Source: Maricaulis sp.
GTDB lineage: Bacteria > Pseudomonadota > Alphaproteobacteria > Caulobacterales > Maricaulaceae
Reading direction: 5' to 3'
Length of the DNA: 64,000 nt
NCBI GenBank assembly: GCA_002692855.1
Contig: NZMJ01000046.1
Span: forward strand, 129,018-193,017
Shown here one piece after another: positions 1 to 9,352 of the stretch. The position numbers and the translations under genes were made by a program. Below the pieces are notes generated by a model that saw nothing but the letters and a program-made list of their open reading frames with translations, was not told the DNA's origin and did not search any database. The first letter of the stretch is position 1, and the number at the start of each line of letters is the position of its first letter.

Positions 1-1
1 C

Positions 2-1528
2 ATGCAGCTGGTCAAGAACCTCCTCCTGACGCCGGAACGCTCGATCCGGCGCAAGGTGCAGGAAATGCGTCTGGCCTGGGCGCTCGAACGCCAGATCCCG
101 AAGACCGAGATTCTCGAACTTTATCTCAACCGCATCTATCTGGGCGCGGGTGCCTATGGCCTCGAGGCCGCTGCGCGGCGTTACTTCGACAAGCCGGCCT
201 CCGAACTGACGCTCGCAGAAGCGGCACTCATCGCTGGTCTGCCGCAGGCGCCCAGCCGTCTTGATCCGCTGCGCAACCTGCCTGACGCCCGCGACCGCGC
301 CACCGAGGTCCTGTTCGCGATGGAGGCGGCGGGTTTCATCACAGAAAGCCAGCGGCACGCTGCCGTTCTGGAACCCGCGACGCCCGTGCGAACCATCGCC
401 GAGGACGCGCCCAGCCCCGAAATCTTCGGCTACACCTTTGATTATGCCCTGCAACTGGCGAACGACCTGTTGCCGGACGCGCCCACGGACCTCGTGATCC
501 GCACCACGATCGACCCCGCCTTGCAGGCAGGTGCCCACAACGCGATCCATGACCTGCTGGCGGCCGAAGGCGAAGCCGAGCGCGCCGGTCAGGCCGCACT
601 GGTCGCACTGGATTCAGACGGATCTGTGCGCGCAATGGTGGGCGGCCGTGATTACGGCGACAGCCAGTTCAACCGCGCCGTTCAGGCGCGCAGGCAGCCG
701 GGTTCTGCATTCAAGCCCATCGTCTTTGCAGCCGCCATCGAGGCCGGCCTGTCACCCTTCACCACCTATATGGACGAACCGATCGACATCGATGGCTGGT
801 CGCCGCGCAATTTCGGCGGCACCTATCGCGGGCGGGTCACGATGCGCGAGGCGCTGCGTCGGTCCATCAATACCGTCGCCGCACAGATCGCCGCCGAGAT
901 TGGTATCGAAGCGGTGGTCGACATGGGTCGCCGTTTGGGGATCGAGAGCGAATTGCCGCCCCTGCCCGCGCTGTCGCTCGGCACGGCCGAGGTCAACCTG
1001 CTGGAACTGACCGGGGCCTATTCGACCATCGCCCATGACGGCGAGCGACGGCGTCCCTTCCTGATCACCGGGATCACCGACACGCGCGGCCACACGCTTT
1101 ACGAACACGAGGCGCGTCCCGGCGTCCGCGAAGTCGACCCGGACGTCGCGCAAACTGTCTCCACCCTGCTCCAGGACGTCGTCCAGAACGGCACCGGCCA
1201 GGCGGCGCGCATGGGCAATCGCCCCGTAGCGGGGAAGACAGGCACCAGCCAGTCTTACCGCGACGCCTGGTTTGTGGGGTTCAGCGCCGACTACACCGCC
1301 GGTGTCTGGGTGGGAAATGACGATGATACGCCGACTGCCGACGTCACTGGCGGCAGCCTGCCGGCGCGCATCTGGCAACGCTTCATGACGGTGGCGCACG
1401 AGGATCTGCCGGTTCGCCCGCTCAGCGCTCCGGCGCCGCGTGACCGGACCGAGCGCGAGGAACGCCAGATTGCCTACTACTCGTCCTTGTCGCGGGCTTT
1501 CGCCGCGGAAGCGTCCCGCATTCCCTGA
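2..1528 (+). CDS. Penicillin-binding protein 1A family (bifunctional transglycosylase/transpeptidase), 5' end truncated by window
   Basis: LELYLNRIYLGAGAYGLEAAARRYF transglycosylase motif; RQPGSAFKPIVFAAAIEAG, RRSINTVA and GKTGTSQ transpeptidase motifs. True start lies upstream of the window. Confidence 0.93.
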   Translation: MQLVKNLLLTPERSIRRKVQEMRLAWALERQIPKTEILELYLNRIYLGAGAYGLEAAARRYFDKPASELTLAEAALIAGLPQAPSRLDPLRNLPDARDRATEVLFAMEAAGFITESQRHAAVLEPATPVRTIAEDAPSPEIFGYTFDYALQLANDLLPDAPTDLVIRTTIDPALQAGAHNAIHDLLAAEGEAERAGQAALVALDSDGSVRAMVGGRDYGDSQFNRAVQARRQPGSAFKPIVFAAAIEAGLSPFTTYMDEPIDIDGWSPRNFGGTYRGRVTMREALRRSINTVAAQIAAEIGIEAVVDMGRRLGIESELPPLPALSLGTAEVNLLELTGAYSTIAHDGERRRPFLITGITDTRGHTLYEHEARPGVREVDPDVAQTVSTLLQDVVQNGTGQAARMGNRPVAGKTGTSQSYRDAWFVGFSADYTAGVWVGNDDDTPTADVTGGSLPARIWQRFMTVAHEDLPVRPLSAPAPRDRTEREERQIAYYSSLSRAFAAEASRIP

Positions 1529-2349
1529 CCGACTTCGCTGCGCAGCGCACTGATGTCGGCCCGGATTGCCGCCAGTTCAGCGCGTAACGCGTCCCGGTCG
1601 GCACGGGCCTCGACCTCCTGGCGGTTCTCGCGCTCTTCTTCCTCATCGAAATGCTTCGCCTGCAACGAATCCACGATGACCGCGATGAACAGGTTCAGGA
1701 TTGCGAAGCTGGTCAGCACAATGAAGACCAGGAAGAATATCCAGGCAAAGCTGACCTCGGCCATGACGGGCCGCGCCACTTCCATCGCCCAGCCCTCGAG
1801 CGTCATCACCTGGAACAGGGTGAAGGCCGATCCGCCCAGGCTGCCGAACAGGTCCGGGTTGGAGATCCCGAACAGCTTGGTTGCCATCACGGCCGAGACG
1901 TAAAACATCAGGCCCAGCACCATGATGATGGCGCCCATGCCCGGAATGGCGCGCATCAGCGCCTCGACCACCTTGCGCATCTCCGGCATGACCGAGAACA
2001 GGCGGAAGACGCGCAGGATGCGCAGCGCCCGAAGAACGGTGAAGGCGCCCGCATCGGGGAAGAGCGAAACGCCGACCACGATCACGTCAAACCAGTTCCA
2101 CCCCGACTTGAAGAAGCGCGGGCCGTAAGCGACCATTTTCAGGAACAATTCCGCCACGAAGATCGACACGATCACCATGTCGATGACGGGCAAGGCCCGG
2201 TCGAACCATTCCGCTTCCAGCGGATAGGTCTCCAGCCCCAGCGTGACGGCGTTGAACAGGATCAGCGCGGTGATGAAATTCAGGAATGCCGGTCGCTCGA
2301 CGAACGTGACCAGCCTGCCTCGCCAGCCTGATTGCGATTCTTCCTGCAT
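1477..2349 (-). CDS. Bacterial voltage-gated ion channel (NaChBac/NavAb-like, single 6-TM subunit)
   Basis: S4-like RALRILRVFRLFSVMPEMRKV; pore TLFQVMTLEGWAM; S6 followed by a charged coiled-coil tail. Start chosen at MQEESQ; the 3' end overlaps the PBP1A 3' end in convergent orientation. Confidence 0.88.
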   Translation of the reverse strand: MQEESQSGWRGRLVTFVERPAFLNFITALILFNAVTLGLETYPLEAEWFDRALPVIDMVIVSIFVAELFLKMVAYGPRFFKSGWNWFDVIVVGVSLFPDAGAFTVLRALRILRVFRLFSVMPEMRKVVEALMRAIPGMGAIIMVLGLMFYVSAVMATKLFGISNPDLFGSLGGSAFTLFQVMTLEGWAMEVARPVMAEVSFAWIFFLVFIVLTSFAILNLFIAVIVDSLQAKHFDEEEERENRQEVEARADRDALRAELAAIRADISALRSEVGQGMRDASAAKARDKDE

Positions 2350-2493
2350 CGTCCGCTCCCCTGCACCGCGCCTCTGGTATCGAACCACCGGGCGGATCGC
2401 AACGGTTTCAGCACTGCATTAACCGCGTCCGGGTACAGTTTTTTTACATGTGACACCTAGACCGGACGGGCGGACAATGAGGGGCGACCGGTC

Positions 2494-3576
2494 ATGGCGG
2501 TAATTTCCAGGCTCAACAATCTCGTCGACCTCGCCAGGGAAAAGTCGAGCGACCGCCGCCGCGACCTGCTCCGCGAGGTCGCCGACCTGTTCTTTGAAGA
2601 ACCGCCCGTCGAGGGCAGCGGCGAGCAATCCGAGTTCGACACGGTGTTGTCGCGCCTTGCCGCCCAGACGGCCACCGAAGCACGCGCCGAGCTGTCGCGC
2701 CGCTTTGCCGATGCCCCCCTAGCACCGCGAAATCTCGTCATGCAGCTGGCCCGGGACGCCATCGAGGTCGCTGCACCCATCTTGCAAAAATCGAACGCCC
2801 TGAATGAAAACGACCTCGTTGCGCTCGCCGAGGAACTGGGTCAGGATCATCTGAACCAGATGTCGGTCCGTGAAACCGTTCCGGAACGTGTTTCGGCAGC
2901 CATCGTGCGCCGCGGCGACGACCGCACGGTCGCGCGCCTGATCAGCAACGAAGGCGCCCGTCTGTCGCGTCAGACCTATGAGGAAGTGACCGAGCGTGCG
3001 GAGACCAACGCCGAGCTGGCCGCCCCTCTGATCCAGCGCAAGGAAACACCGGTCGACCTGTTGAACGACCTCGTGGCCGTCGTCGAAACGCAATTGCGCG
3101 AGCGCATCCTGAAACGCTTCGAGAGCGTTGATCCGGAGGTGCTTGAAGAAGCCATGCAGGCCTCCCACAACCGCCTGGAAGCGCGGATGGCCGCCGATGC
3201 CGAGATCCAGGAAGCCACCCGCTACATCAACAGCATGAAAGTGCGCAAACAGTTCGACGGCGCATTGCTGGCCAAGCTGATGCGCGAGCGTCAGTTCGCA
3301 AAGCTGGCGGTGGGCCTCGCCGACATGTCCGGGCTCGACTACCGCTCGGCACGCATGGCGATCGAACACGAATCCGTCGATCCGTTGTGCCTGATCTGCA
3401 AGGCAGGCGGTCTCGACCGCTCCCTGTTCGTCACAATGGCAGTCCTGCGCAATGCCGGTCGCACCGCAGATGCGCTGCGCGATGCCAAGGAGTACGGCCA
3501 GATCTTCGACTCGATCACGGATCGCGACGCCCAGCGCGCCATGCGCTTCATGATGCTGCGCCGCGACGCCGCCTAG
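2494..3576 (+). CDS. DUF2336 domain-containing protein
   Basis: 360 aa helical protein with DUF2336-type N-terminus (LVDLAREKSSDRRRDLLREVADLFFEE); paralogous to 22364..23467. Confidence 0.75.
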   Translation: MAVISRLNNLVDLAREKSSDRRRDLLREVADLFFEEPPVEGSGEQSEFDTVLSRLAAQTATEARAELSRRFADAPLAPRNLVMQLARDAIEVAAPILQKSNALNENDLVALAEELGQDHLNQMSVRETVPERVSAAIVRRGDDRTVARLISNEGARLSRQTYEEVTERAETNAELAAPLIQRKETPVDLLNDLVAVVETQLRERILKRFESVDPEVLEEAMQASHNRLEARMAADAEIQEATRYINSMKVRKQFDGALLAKLMRERQFAKLAVGLADMSGLDYRSARMAIEHESVDPLCLICKAGGLDRSLFVTMAVLRNAGRTADALRDAKEYGQIFDSITDRDAQRAMRFMMLRRDAA

Positions 3577-4790
3577 CTTGAACTGCCGCCATCCTCGCCA
3601 CGCGCGCCCGGCAGCAGGGTTTGCTGAACGGGGCGGCCATCTCTCGCCTTTTGCTGCGGCGGCATGAAGGCCTCGGCGCCATCGTCGAAATAGATGGTCT
3701 GGGACGGGAAGGCGAAGCCGGTTCCGGCCCCTTCGACGATATCCTTGATGCGGAAGGCCAGGTCTTCCTTGATCCGCAGCCACTCGCCCCAGTCCCGCGT
3801 GATCGTGAAACAGTAGAGCATGATGTCGATCGAGGACGGCCCAAAGCTGTCGACCCGCACGAATTGCGGCACATCGGGCGGCCCGGCGAACTCTTCATTG
3901 CCGCTCACATAGTCGCTGATCTGCTGGCAGATATGCCGCAGCTGGTCGGCGGTCGTTTTATACTCGACGCCGATCATCCAGTAGATCCGGCGGTGCGACA
4001 TGCGAGAGAAATTGATCACCGCATTGTCGGACAATTCGGCATTCGGGACATAGACCGGTCCCTTGTCGAAGCGGCGCACGACCGTCGACCGGAAATTGAT
4101 CCGCTCGACCGTGCCCTCGACCACCCCGTCGACCTTGATCCAGTCACCCGGCAGGAAGCGGCGCTCCGTCAGGATCAGGATTCCGGCGATCAAATTGCGG
4201 AACAGGTCCTGCGCGCCCAGCCCGACCGCCACCCCGAACAGGCCGAGACCGGCAATGATCGGTCCGACCGGGATATCCCAGATCTGGAGGACGGCCGCCG
4301 CCCCGACGACGACGAAAATCACGCGCAACGACTTTTCGATCCAGTCGAGCATCACCGTGCTGAGGACACGGCGCAGCCCGGCCATCGATCGGAGGACGGG
4401 TTTCACGGCATTGTGCAGCGCCCAGAAGATCACGACGGCGATCAGCGACTGGATCAGCCGCGTTCCGGCCATGAACGGCCCTTCAAACCCGAGAATCTGG
4501 ATGGCGACGAACAGACCGATGATGACCGGGATCAGCTTCAGCGGACCCGACAGGGCATCGAGAACGGCGTTGTCCATCGTCGTCTGGGTCTTGTCGGCTA
4601 TGCCCTTCAGGGCGCCGATGATCCAGCGCGAGATCAGGCCGCGCAGTGCCAGTCCCAACATGAGGACCAGCATCGCCAGGATGCCGTCACCGATGCTCGC
4701 GCCGAGAAAACTCGTCTGCCAGACTTCCGTGACATTGGCCCACAGCGCTGTGGCACCGTCTTCGACCGTTTGCAGGGGTTCCGTCGTCAA
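3573..4790 (-). CDS. Mechanosensitive ion channel family protein (MscS-like)
   Basis: MscS pore/beta domain: GLGLFGVAVGLGAQDLFRNLIAGILILTERRFLPGDWIKVDGVVEGTVERINFRSTVVR. Probable TTG start overlapping the prfC stop. Confidence 0.88.
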   Translation of the reverse strand: MTTEPLQTVEDGATALWANVTEVWQTSFLGASIGDGILAMLVLMLGLALRGLISRWIIGALKGIADKTQTTMDNAVLDALSGPLKLIPVIIGLFVAIQILGFEGPFMAGTRLIQSLIAVVIFWALHNAVKPVLRSMAGLRRVLSTVMLDWIEKSLRVIFVVVGAAAVLQIWDIPVGPIIAGLGLFGVAVGLGAQDLFRNLIAGILILTERRFLPGDWIKVDGVVEGTVERINFRSTVVRRFDKGPVYVPNAELSDNAVINFSRMSHRRIYWMIGVEYKTTADQLRHICQQISDYVSGNEEFAGPPDVPQFVRVDSFGPSSIDIMLYCFTITRDWGEWLRIKEDLAFRIKDIVEGAGTGFAFPSQTIYFDDGAEAFMPPQQKARDGRPVQQTLLPGARGEDGGSSS

Positions 4791-6391
4791 CTTGCTTGCC
4801 CTCTCTCCTTCGTGCGGTGAAATTTCAGCTTCGGCCACTTCTCTTCCGAATAGCTCACTTCCCAAGTGCTCTTGGCCAGGAAGACGGGGTCACCGTCGAT
4901 GTCTTCCGCGATGGCGCTCTTGTGGCGTTCGCCGAAGCTCTCGATGTCGCTGTCGCTGCCGGATATCCAGCGAGCAGTTTCGTAGGGCGCGGGTTCGAAG
5001 GTGACGTCGAGATTGTATTCCGCAGAGACCCGCTCGCTCATCACTTCGAACTGGAGCTGGCCAACCGCGCCGACGATAAAGTCCCCGCCGATGACGGGAC
5101 GGAACAGCTGGGTGACGCCTTCTTCGGCGAGCGATTCCAGCGCCTTCTTCAGATGCTTCGCTTTCAGCGGGTCTTTCAGGCGCGCGCGGCGGAGCATTTC
5201 CGGCGCGAAATTCGGGAAGCCCGAGAAACGCAGCGCTCCGCTCTCGCTCAGCGAGTCGCCGACACGCAGGACACCGTGGTTCGGCACCCCGATCACATCG
5301 CCCGCATACGCCTCATCAGCAATCTCGCGGTCTTGCGCGAAGAACATCACCGGGGACGAAATCGTGATCGCCTTGCCGGTCTCCGCCTTCAGCTTCATGC
5401 CGCGTTTGAACTCGCCGGATGCCAGGCGCAGGAAGGCGATCCGGTCCCGGTGATTGGGGTCCATGTTGGCCTGCACCTTGAAGATGAAGCCGGATACTTC
5501 GCTCGCCGATGGCTCGATCACGGACGAATTGCCTTTGACGACGACCTTCTCCGGCTGCGGGCCCGGGGCGACTTCGGCCAGCGCGTCAATCAGTTCGCGG
5601 ACGCCATAGCGGCGAAGGGCAGAGCCGAAATAGACCGGCGTCAGATGACCCTCGCGGTAGGACTGGTCGTTGAAGGGCGGGCACACCTCGCGCGCCATTT
5701 CTGCGCCTTCACGCAGCTCGGCCAGTTCGTCGTCGGGCAGTACGTACGAGATGGCGGGGTCGTCCAGGGAGACCCGCTTGGCCCCCTTGCCCGGTTCGAC
5801 ACCCTCGGCGCCGGGAAAGATCAGGAAGTCATTCTTGCGAACATCCATGACACCCTTGAAGCGCCGCCCCGACCCGGACGGCCACTGCATGGGCGCCACG
5901 TCGAGCGCCAGCTTGTCCTGGATGTCGTCTAGCAGCGCCTCGGGCTCCATCGCCTCCCGGTCCATCTTGTTGATGAAGGTCAGGATCGGGATGTCACGCA
6001 GGCGGCAGACCTCGACGAGCTTCAGCGTGCGCGGCTCCACGCCGCGCGCCGCGTCGAGCACCATCACGGCGCTGTCTGCGGCCGTCAGCGTGCGATAGGT
6101 GTCTTCCGAGAAGTCTTCGTGGCCCGGCGTGTCGAGCAGGTTGAAGCGCAGACCCTGGTGCTCGAACGTCATCACCGAAGCCGACACCGAAATGCCCCGG
6201 TCGCGCTCGATCTTCATCCAGTCGGACCGCGTGCGCCGGTTCTCGCCGCGCGCGCGCACCTGTCCGGCCAGGTGAATGGCGCCGGATGCTAGCAGCACGT
6301 TTTCCGTCAGCGTGGTCTTGCCGGCATCAGGGTGGGAGATGATTGCGAATGTACGGCGGCGGGCCCACTCGCCCGTGTTTTCGGTCGACAT
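4787..6391 (-). CDS. prfC: Peptide chain release factor 3
   Basis: GTPase motifs SHPDAGKTTLTENVLL, DTPGHEDFSEDTYRTL, FINKMDRE; full-length RF3 architecture; start MSTENTGEWARRRTFAIISH. Confidence 0.95.
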   Translation of the reverse strand: MSTENTGEWARRRTFAIISHPDAGKTTLTENVLLASGAIHLAGQVRARGENRRTRSDWMKIERDRGISVSASVMTFEHQGLRFNLLDTPGHEDFSEDTYRTLTAADSAVMVLDAARGVEPRTLKLVEVCRLRDIPILTFINKMDREAMEPEALLDDIQDKLALDVAPMQWPSGSGRRFKGVMDVRKNDFLIFPGAEGVEPGKGAKRVSLDDPAISYVLPDDELAELREGAEMAREVCPPFNDQSYREGHLTPVYFGSALRRYGVRELIDALAEVAPGPQPEKVVVKGNSSVIEPSASEVSGFIFKVQANMDPNHRDRIAFLRLASGEFKRGMKLKAETGKAITISSPVMFFAQDREIADEAYAGDVIGVPNHGVLRVGDSLSESGALRFSGFPNFAPEMLRRARLKDPLKAKHLKKALESLAEEGVTQLFRPVIGGDFIVGAVGQLQFEVMSERVSAEYNLDVTFEPAPYETARWISGSDSDIESFGERHKSAIAEDIDGDPVFLAKSTWEVSYSEEKWPKLKFHRTKERGQAS

Positions 6392-6456
6392 GTGATTATG
6401 GTCCGGTCTGATCTTGCCGCGCGGGGTAAACGCTCCGGCGCGGGCGTGCAAGCGGG

Positions 6457-6789
6457 CTAGCCCTCTTCGACCGGTTCCGTGAGGAAGTGGCGCCCGTGCC
6501 GGTCCTCGATTTCGACAACCCACAGATCAGGGTCCCGGTCCATGGCCCGGCGGATATGCGCATCGGCCTGGGCTTCAGGAACGATCCCGTTGGGCCGCGT
6601 CCAGATACGCTCCCCTTCGAAATTCCGGGCCGGAACAAAGGTCTCGCAGCTGCCGTCCAGCCGCATCACCTTGACCCACACGGCACCGGCATCCCGATCA
6701 CCACGGGCCACGACCATGCCCATCGCCCCGCCCGACTGTGCGCGGCGCAGCAAGGCCTGCACCCAGATTTCTGCTTTCAGCTCGCTCAT
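6457..6789 (-). CDS. DUF1491 family protein
   Basis: MSELKAEIWVQALLRRAQSGGAMGMVVARGDRDAGAVWVKV... EARADxxIxRxxxxDPDLWVVEIEDR pattern. Confidence 0.75.
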   Translation of the reverse strand: MSELKAEIWVQALLRRAQSGGAMGMVVARGDRDAGAVWVKVMRLDGSCETFVPARNFEGERIWTRPNGIVPEAQADAHIRRAMDRDPDLWVVEIEDRHGRHFLTEPVEEG

Positions 6790-6846
6790 AACCGTTGATG
6801 GCCGCCCAATTGCTTAATAAAGTGTAAAGGCGGTGGGGAGCGCATC

Positions 6847-8442
6847 ATGTTTGTAAGGGTATTGAGTGGGGGCTTCGGCCTCATAGTGTTGTTTTTCTTG
6901 GCGTTTGTTGCAAACGCGCAGGAGACGGCAACCAGCGGATCTGAAATCCGGACACTGTCCGATCTTGATCCATCTGCCAATTCCCGGCTCATTTCGGCCG
7001 GATCATCAAGCCAGATTCTCGATTTCCGGCTTCCTCCCAATATTTCTGCACAATCGGCACGGTTGGCACTCGCCGTGCGCGGCACTGCCGCCAGTCAGGG
7101 CGAGTTGTCTGTGACCGTCAACGGTCAACCTGCCGGGCAAATCATCGTTCGGGCCACCGAAAATTCGGTCATCGACATTCCGGGCGACATGCTTCAATCC
7201 GGCGCCAACACGGTCTCGCTCACGGCCAATGCTGCCGACGGCGACTGGCTGGTCGATGGGCGCCGCTCCCGGCTTCAGGTCAATTTTATCCGCGCCCGCC
7301 GCCCCGCTACGCTGGGCGAAGTCGAAGAGGCCCTGGCGGCTGATTTCGGCGCCATTCGCCGCGTCGCGATTGAAGACACGCGCGGCCCGCGCGCGGTCGA
7401 AGCCCTTGCGGCGCAGGCCATAGCCCTGCGCGCCGGACGGGTGCCGTTGTTTACGCATGACCGCTCCGGCGCAGACCTTTACCTGGTATTCGAAAGCGGC
7501 GGTGATCTGGGCCTGACCGGACCGGAAGTCGTCCTCGACGTCACGGACGGGGTCGGCATCCATGTTCGCGGCCGGAATGCGACCGAGACCGAGGCCGCGG
7601 CCCGCCTGTTCGCGGCGCGCTCCTTTCAGGGTCTGGGAACGCGCTTCACCATCGCCGAGGCGCTGGCGGCTCCGCGCCTGCAATCCGATGCTGCGCCTGC
7701 CCTGACGGATGACGGAACGGAATTGTCCCGTTTTGCGCGCCGGTCTTTCCCGTTCGGCGCTGATCACGGTGCGCGCACGGCGGTTGTCCTCGACCAGTTT
7801 GAAGGCGATTCCCGCCTTGCGGCCTTCTCCCTCCTCTCGCGCGTCGTCCTCACCACGGGCGAAGCCTGGCTCTATGCCTCCTATGGCGAGACCACTGCGG
7901 GCGTGTCGAGCGACAGCCACCTGGTGGTGATCGGGCCGGACATCACGGAAGACCGGGCCTTCATGGCGCGGGTGCCTGAGGAAATGCGCGCCGCGCTTCG
8001 CGCCGCGGACCGCGCGGTCGGACGCCGGTCGGGCTTCCGCCTTGCCGCCTCGGCCTATGCCGAAAGCGAAGACGGATCAGCCCCCGAGGGAGATCCGTCA
8101 GGCGTCGTGGCCGTGTTCGAGGATCCCTCGGTCGAGGGCCGCTGGATCGCCGCCTTTACCGCCCCGGACAACACCTCCTTTGCCGATGCCGCCGCAACGC
8201 TGGCACGGTCGGACTTGTGGCTGGCACTCCAGGGACGTGCGGCGCTCTGGACGGCATCGGGGATCACCCCGTTCGACTTCACTCCCGCGCCCGCACCCTC
8301 GCTCGGCCAGCGGGCGAGCAACCTGAATTTCTATCCGCGCGAATTCGCGATGGCGTTCTTCACGCTGGCCCTCCTCTTCGTGATGCGCGGCATGTGGCTG
8401 CGCCGCCGCCGCGTTCACGCGATGTCAAAGGGTTCACGCTAG
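6847..8442 (+). CDS. Secreted, C-terminally membrane-anchored protein resembling a cellulose synthase BcsB-type regulatory subunit
   Basis: Signal peptide; FRLPPNISAQSARLALAVRGTAASQGELSVTVNGQPAGQIIV...MLQSGANTVSLTA; single C-terminal TM plus RRRR tail. Family assignment is by motif impression only. Confidence 0.5.
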   Translation: MFVRVLSGGFGLIVLFFLAFVANAQETATSGSEIRTLSDLDPSANSRLISAGSSSQILDFRLPPNISAQSARLALAVRGTAASQGELSVTVNGQPAGQIIVRATENSVIDIPGDMLQSGANTVSLTANAADGDWLVDGRRSRLQVNFIRARRPATLGEVEEALAADFGAIRRVAIEDTRGPRAVEALAAQAIALRAGRVPLFTHDRSGADLYLVFESGGDLGLTGPEVVLDVTDGVGIHVRGRNATETEAAARLFAARSFQGLGTRFTIAEALAAPRLQSDAAPALTDDGTELSRFARRSFPFGADHGARTAVVLDQFEGDSRLAAFSLLSRVVLTTGEAWLYASYGETTAGVSSDSHLVVIGPDITEDRAFMARVPEEMRAALRAADRAVGRRSGFRLAASAYAESEDGSAPEGDPSGVVAVFEDPSVEGRWIAAFTAPDNTSFADAAATLARSDLWLALQGRAALWTASGITPFDFTPAPAPSLGQRASNLNFYPREFAMAFFTLALLFVMRGMWLRRRRVHAMSKGSR

Positions 8443-8479
8443 CCTCCCGCTCCTTATTGTCGGAGTCGGGGCAGCTCAC

Positions 8480-9352
8480 ATGCGTATCGCAGCGGCACTT
8501 GCCGCAATGGCCATCACTGCGGCACACGCGCAGGCGCAAGATGCCGAAACGGCATTCGATGGCCGTTCGCTGGCAATGGCACTTGATGATCGCTGCGAGC
8601 TTTATGCGGTGTCCGAGCGCAGCGCGCTCGACGCATCCTGGCTTCAGGCGCGCGGCGTCCTGATCCGGTCGGGCTACGAACCGTCTGTCTTGACGACACG
8701 CTATGCGGCCTTGTCGCGCCGCGCCCAGACCATGCCCTGTGACAGTTCCGACGCGCAGGCAATCGCCGCCGATGTCGCGTTCGCCTTTCGTACGCTGGGC
8801 CGCGTGCGCGAGATGGACTTTCCCGGTATCGAGCGGGTGTGGCGGGCCGAACGGCCCTATCCCGAATTTCCCGCCTGGACTCTGGCGCAATACCCTGTCG
8901 CAGGGGATGCCGGACACGTTTTCGGATTCTTCCACGCAGAGGGTGTTCGCAGTCTGGCGCTCGGCCTGCCGGCCACTTCGGTCGCAACGACGGCGCGCAT
9001 CGTGATGCGCGATGCAGAGCTGTCACCAGCGCTGACCGACGCAAGCCTTGGTGGACTGCTGGTGGTGCCGGGGCGTCCCGGCTGGGTGCGCTATGCGCCG
9101 CCCGCTCACGCCGAAGCGGTGATCTGGGCGTCAGCCCGGCAATCCGGCGGCGGGATGCTTCGCTTTGAGTTCCCGCGGCGCGCCGTCGAGGCCCTGATCG
9201 CCCTCGACCCGCGCGAAACCGTCAGGATCGAAACGCTCGACGCCCGCGGACGGGTGACCGACATCCTGTTTATCGAAATCGGGGATTTCGCGGCCGGGGA
9301 GGCTTTCCTGTCCGCCGGTCCGGGCGCGGACTCAGGCGCTGCCGGAGGCTGA
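8480..9352 (+). CDS. Hypothetical secreted protein
   Basis: 290 aa with signal peptide MRIAAALAAMAITAAHAQAQDA; same strand, 37 bp after the BcsB-like ORF. Confidence 0.7.
   Translation: MRIAAALAAMAITAAHAQAQDAETAFDGRSLAMALDDRCELYAVSERSALDASWLQARGVLIRSGYEPSVLTTRYAALSRRAQTMPCDSSDAQAIAADVAFAFRTLGRVREMDFPGIERVWRAERPYPEFPAWTLAQYPVAGDAGHVFGFFHAEGVRSLALGLPATSVATTARIVMRDAELSPALTDASLGGLLVVPGRPGWVRYAPPAHAEAVIWASARQSGGGMLRFEFPRRAVEALIALDPRETVRIETLDARGRVTDILFIEIGDFAAGEAFLSAGPGADSGAAGG

Noticed and set aside
3621-4820. 399-aa plus-strand ORF
   Set aside because: Antisense to mscS-like gene; Asp/Arg/His-rich and without domain.
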